A stretch of 17,756 nt of DNA from a bacterium (GTDB lineage: Archaea; Nanobdellota; Nanobdellia; Pacearchaeales; GW2011-AR1). Numbering within the stretch: position 1 is the stretch's first letter; each line of letters begins with the position of its first letter. The notes beneath the pieces were generated by a model. It was not told the DNA's origin, made no database searches, and saw only the letters and a program-made list of their open reading frames with translations. Positions 12,371-17,756 of this stretch are shown here, in pieces. The translations under genes and the position numbers were made by a program. The stretch spans positions 1 through 17,756 of the forward strand of contig JAUUWR010000008.1 in NCBI GenBank assembly GCA_030588935.1, given 5' to 3'.

Positions 12371-13009
12371 ATGGTAAAACCTATGATTGAGGAAAACCAC
12401 ATGGAGAGAGACCATATGGAGAAATTATATTCTTCTAAAAATCTTTTAATTAAATATATTCATATGGGGAGATTAAAAAAAATTATGAGTTTAATTCCCA
12501 AAAGGAAAAATATAAAAATTTTAGATGCTGGATGTGGAGAAGGGCAATTATTATCTATGATATCAAAAAAATTTGGTTCACTTAATCTAAAACTTTATGG
12601 CACAGACATTACCACTATTTCATTAAAAAGTGCTAAAAAAAGAATTAAAAATACTAAATTTTCCTTACAGGATTTAAGAAACTTAGATTATAAAGATGAG
12701 TTTTTTGATATAATTATATGTACAGAAGTAATTGAGCATATACCAGAATATAAAAAAGTTTTAAAAGAATTAAAAAGAGTTCTTAAAAAAGTAGGCACAT
12801 TGATAATTAGCTTTCCAAACGAGTTTTTATGGACTATTAGTAGATTTTTTTTAAGAAGAAAACCTATTAGAGAGCCTGGCCATGTTAATTCTTTTTCTCC
12901 AAAAAAGATTATTAAAGAAGTTAACCTCAAAGTTAAAAAAAGAATAAATATTCCTTTTGAACTTCCGTCTTTTTTAGCTTTAACAAGAATAATTGTTTTT
13001 ATGAAATAA
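12371..13009 (+). CDS. Class I SAM-dependent methyltransferase
   Basis: Rossmann-fold methyltransferase of 212 aa (UbiE/Methyltransf_11 type). Motif I is ILDAGCGEGQLL (residues 50-61), the acidic residue binding the SAM ribose is D79 (LYGTD), a D-rich loop follows near 101-110 (DLRNLDYKDEFFD), and the post-II motif is CTEVIEHIPEY (117-127), with the L-x-x-L-x-R-V-L-K helix after it. LIISFPNEFLW near 146-156 and the REPGHVNSFSP segment near 166-176 are typical of methyltransferases in polysaccharide clusters, so a sugar or polyprenyl-glycan substrate is likely. It has its own TATA box. Its last 11 bases overlap the 3' end of the convergent deacetylase gene. The exact acceptor is unknown. Confidence 0.85.
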   Translation: MVKPMIEENHMERDHMEKLYSSKNLLIKYIHMGRLKKIMSLIPKRKNIKILDAGCGEGQLLSMISKKFGSLNLKLYGTDITTISLKSAKKRIKNTKFSLQDLRNLDYKDEFFDIIICTEVIEHIPEYKKVLKELKRVLKKVGTLIISFPNEFLWTISRFFLRRKPIREPGHVNSFSPKKIIKEVNLKVKKRINIPFELPSFLALTRIIVFMK

Positions 13010-13784
13010 GTTTAAGAAAGTCACTAAATGTAAAAAATTCATAATTTTTTTTCTTGCACCAGATAATATAATTTTCCAAATGTTTTAATAATTTATCACT
13101 ATGTTTTCTTTTAATATAGATAGGAAGTTTGATTTGTGAAAGATCTGCAAATTCCCAAGGATGAAGAACAAGCATTGTATAATTTGATGAAAAGAGGTTT
13201 ATTTTTGTAAATATTTTTGAATAAATTAATGGAGAATTTTTGAATGCTAACCAAAAAATTGGGAGTCTAATAAATGGAAGAGTTGAAAGGGGAATTTCAG
13301 TTATATCTCCAATTTTATGAGGTTTTCTTTTTTTAAATAAATTCAGATACTTTCCAGGGACATATGTTGGGTGTATTGATGAATCATATGAAAAACCAAA
13401 ATTTGAAAGTTCAGATATATTTTTAATTCTAAATCTTGGAGCCCTAAAACCTTCTATCTTTGATTTTGTAATTTTTTCTAATTCTTGTTTTGCTTTTTTT
13501 AATTTAAACATATCCTCATAATAATCATCTGAATGATAATAACCATGGCAAGCTATTTCATGCTTACCTTTAACTAAATTTTTTATTAAATTAGGGTATC
13601 TCCTTGCAAAATTAGTTGTTGTAAAAAAAGTTGCTTTTACTTCATGCTTTGATAATAAATCTAAAACAAAAATAAGTCCTTGTTTAGAAACTTCAAATTC
13701 ATTTTCTTCATTTATTTCTTTTCCAAACTCTCTAGGCAAATCAAATTCTTCTAAATCAAAACTAAGCAAAATTATTTTATCCAT
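12999..13784 (-). CDS. NodB-type polysaccharide deacetylase (CE4)
   Basis: Carbohydrate esterase family 4 enzyme of 261 aa, expected to remove N-acetyl (or similar) groups from a glycan using a metal ion. Motifs: SFDLEEFD (8-15) with the catalytic-base and metal Asp pair; ATFF (51-54); HEIACHGYYHSD (75-86) with metal ligands H80 and H84; GFRAPRFR (112-119) with the conserved Arg; YDSS (133-136); and LHPWEF (207-212) with the catalytic His. The layout, with DLEEFD and HPWEF, fits the subgroup often found with exopolysaccharide genes. No signal peptide is seen, so it probably acts in the cytosol on a lipid-linked precursor. It is last in the minus-strand glycan operon; its start overlaps the GT2 frame by eight bases. 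Confidence 0.88.
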   Translation of the reverse strand: MDKIILLSFDLEEFDLPREFGKEINEENEFEVSKQGLIFVLDLLSKHEVKATFFTTTNFARRYPNLIKNLVKGKHEIACHGYYHSDDYYEDMFKLKKAKQELEKITKSKIEGFRAPRFRIKNISELSNFGFSYDSSIHPTYVPGKYLNLFKKRKPHKIGDITEIPLSTLPFIRLPIFWLAFKNSPLIYSKIFTKINLFSSNYTMLVLHPWEFADLSQIKLPIYIKRKHSDKLLKHLENYIIWCKKKNYEFFTFSDFLKLIS

Positions 13785-14493
13785 ATTTGCCCCTTATATC
13801 ATTTAATTTTATTATTAATAAATCTAAAAAACATCTTATTGAATCTTTTAGCACATTTACCTTAGAGATTCTTGATTGATGATTCTTTAAAACAACTACT
13901 CTTTCTTCTTTGATAGCATAACCTCTTTTTCGTGCAATATATAAAATTTCAGGGTCAAAATAAAATCCTTTTATTGTTATTTTAGAAAAAAGGTCTTTAG
14001 CAACATTTTTTTTAAAAGCCTTTAACCCGCACTGAGTATCTCTAATGTTATATCTGAGTAAAGCATTTGAAACCATACTGGAACCTCTTCCGACAATCCT
14101 TCTTAAAATTTTTATACTTTCATGATTATCTGTATGAAGTGACCTTGAACCTATAGTAACATCAAAAAATTTTAATTGAGATAAAATACTTTTCAAATTA
14201 TCAAAAGAATATGCTAGATCAGCGTCTGTAAAACAAATATAATCCCCAAAGGCTTCTTTTACTCACCTTTTTATTGAAAAACCTTTTCCTTTATTTTTTT
14301 TACAAGAAATGATTTTAAAAAATTTTGGTTTAAAATCTTCTATAATCTCTAAAGTATTATCAGTTGAACCGTCGTTAATAATCAAAATTTCCAAATCATC
14401 TTTTTCTTTTTTAACAAATGCGTGAAGTTTTTCTAAAGTACTTTTTATTATTTTTTCTTCATTATACACTGGAATTATTAATGATATTTTCAT
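13777..14493 (-). pseudogene. Family 2 glycosyltransferase broken by one TGA
   Basis: Family 2 glycosyltransferase of the Alg5/DPM1 kind, which makes dolichyl-phosphate glucose or mannose. Reading 14493 to 13777 in one frame gives 238 codons with a single internal stop, TGA at 14263-14265. Before it: MKISLIIPVYNEEKII, INDGSTDNT and NKGKGFSIKR; after it, without a frame change: VKEAFGDYICFTDADL, TIGSRS and DTQCGLKAF, covering the nucleotide-sugar and catalytic motifs. Homologues usually read KRG at this place, so the TGA replaces a Gly codon, probably GGA, by one base change. TGA ends other genes here (secY, aglB, GPT), so reassignment is unlikely: recent pseudogene, sequencing error or strain variant. 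The ATG at 14505 is less likely than 14493, which starts the usual MKISLIIPVYNEE. Confidence 0.85.
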
Positions 14494-16033
14494 TTTGTAT
14501 CTCATAAATTACCACCATTGCTTGTTGGGGATTATCTCTAAATGGAATAGCATGTACTGGAATAAACAAATCTGGATATTTTTCTGGCCATGTAAATACC
14601 CAAGAAGGTGGAGAGTCATAAGGAGATAAAACAAAATACTTTCCATTTTCTTCTTTAATTTTTTTCATTAAATCCTCCTCCTTATTTGTGAAGTACATTA
14701 CTTTCCTTTGTGAATGATATGTTAATTGAGGATGTGATGCACAAAAAACTATATCAGAAGGTGCTGAATTTTGTTTTAACCATTCTCCTGCAATAGCTAT
14801 TTCACCAAATGAAGTTAGACCATTATCCACTATTTTCTGAGCCTTTGATATTTGAAAGCCTCCCGCTATTAAGATTAAAATTAATGAAATTATAAAAATA
14901 AATTTTTTATTAATAGATTTTGAACAAATATTGCTAAGAGTTACAAAGCCTAATGCTAATATTATGCCAAAAGCAGGAAATAAAGGAAAAAGGAAAGTTT
15001 CCCAATAAGGTGCTGCTCTTAAAGAGTGTATTATACTAAAAAACCCCAAAACAAATAAAAACCAAAGAAAAACAAATATTTTGCTTTTTTGAATTTTGTT
15101 TGCTCTTCCCTTGATTATTAAATCAAAAAAAATAAATAATTCAAATATAGCAAATAATCCAAAAATAAAAAATAAAATCCACCACCAACCAAATAAATGT
15201 GGGAAATTTTTGATATAAATAAAAGGAGACTTGAATGTATGTTGTTGCGCAAAACTTGCTACTTGACTCAATCTAGGATGGATTATCCCTGTTTTAACTT
15301 TAGAAATTATAAAATATATAATTAAAGGAATCGCACCAATTATACTTGAAATCCAAAGAGCCTTATCTTTAATAAATTTAAATTTATCTGTAACTAATAA
15401 AAAACCAAAGATTATTGGAACAACTAAAAAAACAGTCCAATAAGCCATAAATCCAAAAGAGAATAAGAGTATTGAATAAATTATGTATTTTGTTCCTTGT
15501 TTTTTAACGTATCCTTTATAGAAAAATAATATTATAAGTGTCATAAATAATGGTGCCCAAATATAAGTTAACAGTCTTCCAGTATAGAAAAGTAATAAAC
15601 TATTGCATGCTATAAAAAAGGATGCTATTAATCCTATTTTTTTATTAAAAAGTTCCTTACCACAAAAATATGTAGCAATGACTAAACCAAAAGAAATTAC
15701 TAACTGTAATAATCTCCATAAAAACTCTCTTGGATATATTCTATAAAAAAGGCTCCAAATAAATGGGGCTACAAGTTCTCTTATAGGATCTAATGCGCTT
15801 GGAGCTCCAATAGCCCAGTGTAAAGCTCCTGAAGCATATTCCCCTTCATCCCACCATAAAGGCTGATTAAGAGTTTTTATAAAAACAATTAATCTTATAA
15901 TAAATGCTAAAATAAGTATTGCTGTGAAAAGAGCATTATATGGATTCTTCAGCCATTTTCTTATTTTTTCTTTTCTTTTTTCTAAAACATCTTCTGGTTT
16001 TTCTAGGTCTTTTAAGATATCTTCGGCGTCCAT
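14462..16033 (-). CDS. PMT/ArnT-like membrane glycosyltransferase
   Basis: GT-C fold glycosyltransferase (GT39/GT83, PMT_2 type), 523 aa. These enzymes use polyprenyl-phosphate sugars as donors and act on the outer face of the membrane. A basic cytosolic N-terminus (about 1-33) precedes TM1 (34-51), followed by the diagnostic first external loop QPLWWDEGEYA (57-67; catalytic D62/E63 with E65), then about 10-11 more TMs and a soluble C-terminal domain of about 120 residues (from roughly 400). Its donor could be made by the adjacent GT2. The 3' end overlaps that gene by 32 bases, which suggests translational coupling. It starts 24 bases after the GT9 stop. Acceptor (protein or lipid-linked glycan) cannot be told from sequence. 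Confidence 0.85.
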   Translation of the reverse strand: MDAEDILKDLEKPEDVLEKRKEKIRKWLKNPYNALFTAILILAFIIRLIVFIKTLNQPLWWDEGEYASGALHWAIGAPSALDPIRELVAPFIWSLFYRIYPREFLWRLLQLVISFGLVIATYFCGKELFNKKIGLIASFFIACNSLLLFYTGRLLTYIWAPLFMTLIILFFYKGYVKKQGTKYIIYSILLFSFGFMAYWTVFLVVPIIFGFLLVTDKFKFIKDKALWISSIIGAIPLIIYFIISKVKTGIIHPRLSQVASFAQQHTFKSPFIYIKNFPHLFGWWWILFFIFGLFAIFELFIFFDLIIKGRANKIQKSKIFVFLWFLFVLGFFSIIHSLRAAPYWETFLFPLFPAFGIILALGFVTLSNICSKSINKKFIFIISLILILIAGGFQISKAQKIVDNGLTSFGEIAIAGEWLKQNSAPSDIVFCASHPQLTYHSQRKVMYFTNKEEDLMKKIKEENGKYFVLSPYDSPPSWVFTWPEKYPDLFIPVHAIPFRDNPQQAMVVIYEIQNENIINNSSV

Positions 16034-16057
16034 AGTGTTGTTGAGATAATGAAGTTT

Positions 16058-17182
16058 TTATTTGTTTTGTTGTTTATTTTCTAATACATTTAAAATTTCT
16101 TCAACAGATATGCTGTCTGCCAGCTCGTCAACATATTTATTAATAAAAAAATATTTTTCCAATAATGGAGAATTTACTTTGTTTAAAGTATCATAATCTT
16201 CAACTTCCCAAGGGGGAGTTGCAAAGAATAAAGCAATTGTTTTTCTGTTTAATGCTGATGCAAGATGCAGGACCATAGTGTCTCCGCAAATAATTGTATC
16301 GCATAAATTAACAACTGCTGCAAATTCACCCAAGGTATTATTTGGATTGTTTCCAATCAAAGATATTCCTTCTTGTTTCAGTTCATTAATTAATTGTTCT
16401 TGTTTTTTTATTTCATTTGGTCCTGCTAAAATTATTATTTTATTTTCTTGTAATTTTCTTATTAAATGTTTTATTTTTTCATTATTCCAAAATTTGGATG
16501 GCCATCTTGAAGCAGAACCAATATTTATACCAATTATTTTATTTTGGTTAGGGAGATTATTTTTTAATTTAAATTGATTTGAAAATTCAATATGTTTTTT
16601 AGTTAAATTAAAGATAGGTTTTTCTTTATTATAATAAAAGTCTAAATTACAAGCATTGGCAATAAGTTCTTGATAGGTTTTTCTGTTTTTTATTTTTATA
16701 TGATTAAGAAAAGCTGTTTCTAAATATGATTCTGCTGATTTATTAAAACAAGAGGTTGTTCTATTATCAAAAAAATAGCCAAATTTTTCATTTGCTTTCA
16801 CTAAATTAGCAAGCAGAGTTGAAGGAGTGTCTATTTCTAGAGCAAATAAAATATCAAAATTTTCCTGTTGAATTCTTAAAACATTTTCAAGATTATGTGG
16901 GAAAACTTTATCTATTAAAGGATTATTTTTGAGTAAATCAACTGATTCTGGATTTGTCATCCAGTAAATTAAGATATTAGGACCATATTTCTTTTTTAAG
17001 GCAGGAAGAATACAGGTTGTTCTTAGGACATCACCTATTGCTCCAAGTTTTATAATTAAAATTTTTTTTGAATATTCTTGTGCAAATTTACATTCTTCGC
17101 AGGATTGATAATTTTCAGTAGATAAAGTATCGCAAGCATATTTCTCATTAAAAAACCTGCATTTTTTGTTCCATTTTATCAT
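16058..17182 (-). CDS. GT9 (heptosyltransferase-like), N-terminal Cys motif
   Basis: Glycosyltransferase family 9 protein, 374 aa, GT-B fold. The N-terminal GT domain starts KILIIKLGAIGDVLRTTCIL (about 40-59), the family signature; the C-terminal domain has IGINIGSASRWPSKFW (about 217-232) and GDTMVLHLASAL (about 303-314), which bind the nucleotide-sugar. Bacterial members add heptose to LPS; archaeal ones have unknown donors. Ahead of the GT domain is a small extension with C8, C17, C28 and C31 (C-x8-C-x10-C-x2-C), a likely metal-binding knuckle. It begins one base after the preceding stop and is 24 bases before the PMT-like gene in the same operon. The GT9 call is firm, the sugar unknown. 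Transfer from bacteria is possible but not shown by composition. Confidence 0.87.
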   Translation of the reverse strand: MIKWNKKCRFFNEKYACDTLSTENYQSCEECKFAQEYSKKILIIKLGAIGDVLRTTCILPALKKKYGPNILIYWMTNPESVDLLKNNPLIDKVFPHNLENVLRIQQENFDILFALEIDTPSTLLANLVKANEKFGYFFDNRTTSCFNKSAESYLETAFLNHIKIKNRKTYQELIANACNLDFYYNKEKPIFNLTKKHIEFSNQFKLKNNLPNQNKIIGINIGSASRWPSKFWNNEKIKHLIRKLQENKIIILAGPNEIKKQEQLINELKQEGISLIGNNPNNTLGEFAAVVNLCDTIICGDTMVLHLASALNRKTIALFFATPPWEVEDYDTLNKVNSPLLEKYFFINKYVDELADSISVEEILNVLENKQQNK

Positions 17183-17183
17183 T

Positions 17184-17588
17184 TTATAATTTTTCTAATT
17201 CTACTTTTAATTTTTCAATTGATTCTATAATGTGAACTTTTCCAGCAATTATTACACTGATTTCTCCAATAGAATCTTTAACTTTTCTATCTGTTTTTAA
17301 TCCAATTACTTTTTTTCCTAAAGCTTGTGCATAACCCATCTCCCAAGCAGTTCCTGCCCCAATACAAATTCCGTTTAAAACTCCAACCATAACTTCACAT
17401 TTTTTTATCTCTTCAAAATCTTTTTCAGATATTTCTTTAATTTTTCTTTTATTTTCCCCATATAACCCACAATCTTTATGAGGCAAAAAAGTTTCAAAAC
17501 CTAAATCTTTACAGATTTTATCTATCTGCTCTAAAAAATCCCTATTTTTCTTCTCACATAAAGGTCCTGCAATATAAATCTTCACCAT
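17184..17588 (-). CDS. Nucleoside 2-deoxyribosyltransferase-like protein
   Basis: Member of the nucleoside 2-deoxyribosyltransferase / DNPH1 (RCL) family, 134 aa. It starts with the phosphate/ribose-binding MVKIYIAGPL (YIAGPL at 5-10) and contains GAGTAWEMGYAQALGKKV (about 78-95), in which E83 is the expected nucleophile. A strand-helix with KCEVMVGVLNG (63-73) precedes it as in the family, although the usual Asp of LDG is Asn here. These enzymes cleave or exchange N-glycosidic bonds of deoxynucleosides or deoxynucleotides. It is the first gene of the minus-strand operon, one base before GT9, so it may have been recruited for nucleotide-sugar turnover; that is inference. A weak TATA-like CTTTAAGA at about 17611-17618 is about 27 nt upstream. 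Confidence 0.82.
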   Translation of the reverse strand: MVKIYIAGPLCEKKNRDFLEQIDKICKDLGFETFLPHKDCGLYGENKRKIKEISEKDFEEIKKCEVMVGVLNGICIGAGTAWEMGYAQALGKKVIGLKTDRKVKDSIGEISVIIAGKVHIIESIEKLKVELEKL

Positions 17589-17665
17589 AATTTTAAATAA
17601 TTTATCTATTCTTAAAGATTGTTAAGGTTTGATATATGATAAAAGATTTATTGTTTGTAATCTTA

Positions 17666-17756
17666 TTAATCCAAACTTCTAGTACTCTTTGTTTCTTGTT
17701 TTCTCCACCCATCTTCATATCTTTGTTTTTTAAACTTCATCTCATAAAAAGCTCTT
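17666..17756 (-). CDS. C-terminal end of an unidentified gene
   Basis: The last 91 bases, read on the minus strand, give 29 codons and a TAA stop at 17666-17668. The peptide runs RAFYEMKFKKQRYEDGWRKQ, then ETKSTRSLD. It is charged and helical, looks like a real protein tail and has codon use like its neighbours, but no family can be named. It would be upstream of the deoxyribosyltransferase gene, 77 bases away. Confidence 0.5.
   Translation of the reverse strand, partial: RAFYEMKFKKQRYEDGWRKQETKSTRSLD

Noticed and set aside
13777..14505. TGA read as glycine (alternative code) or selenocysteine
   Set aside because: TGA terminates secY, aglB and GPT in this window, no SECIS-like element was noticed, and homologues have Gly rather than Cys or Sec.

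Overview
The window looks like the chromosome of an AT-rich archaeon of the DPANN type (Woesearchaeota/Pacearchaeota-like). This is inferred from archaeal uL15, SecY, the DUF106/EMC3-like insertase, prefoldin alpha, a ribose-1,5-bisphosphate isomerase/eIF2B-like protein, an archaeal SpoIIM-family protein and an AglB/STT3 oligosaccharyltransferase. Archaeal TATA boxes sit about 25-30 nt before many start codons, so the mRNAs would be leaderless or nearly so. The lineage below 'archaeon' is an inference.

Layout. 1-2617 (+): end of the ribosomal-protein/secretion cluster, with rpl15, secY and the DUF106 insertase; adenylate kinase, often found between the last two in archaea, is absent. 2794-3225 (-): VanZ-like membrane protein. 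3508-3885 (+): prefoldin alpha. 4109-4939 (-): R15P isomerase-like protein. 4989-6181 (-): compact three-gene operon of a double winged-helix regulator, an HTH plus PD-(D/E)XK nuclease-like protein and a small two-TM protein, behind a palindromic TATA box. 6355-7215 (+): SpoIIM-family protein.

From 7295 the window is mostly surface glycan biology. On the + strand a 48-aa zinc-ribbon protein precedes AglB (with an unusual pentapeptide-repeat N-terminus), then a GlcNAc-1-phosphate-transferase-like enzyme overlaps a GtrA-family protein, then a SAM methyltransferase. On the - strand an overlapping operon (17588 to 12999) encodes a nucleoside 2-deoxyribosyltransferase-like protein, a GT9 glycosyltransferase with an N-terminal Cys cluster, a PMT/ArnT-like membrane glycosyltransferase, a family 2 (Alg5/DPM1-like) glycosyltransferase broken by one TGA at an expected Gly codon, and a NodB-type deacetylase. 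Together these could start a lipid-linked sugar (GPT), extend and modify it (GT2, PMT-like, GT9, deacetylase, methyltransferase), move it across the membrane (GtrA) and attach it to protein (AglB).

The strongest unexplained signal is in the spacers around secY, DUF106 and prefoldin. Three contain related elements of about 80 nt: a 5' box around YTCGAAA, a stem whose two sides change together between copies, and a 3' box around ACTyaTCTrCryAAC. Three further spacers hold other structured segments that share a GTATGRAA...GTTTYCC motif. These could be a small-RNA or mRNA-leader family. A nested palindrome resembling an IS200/IS605-type end lies against the rpl15 start codon. All pairings were found by eye and need computation.
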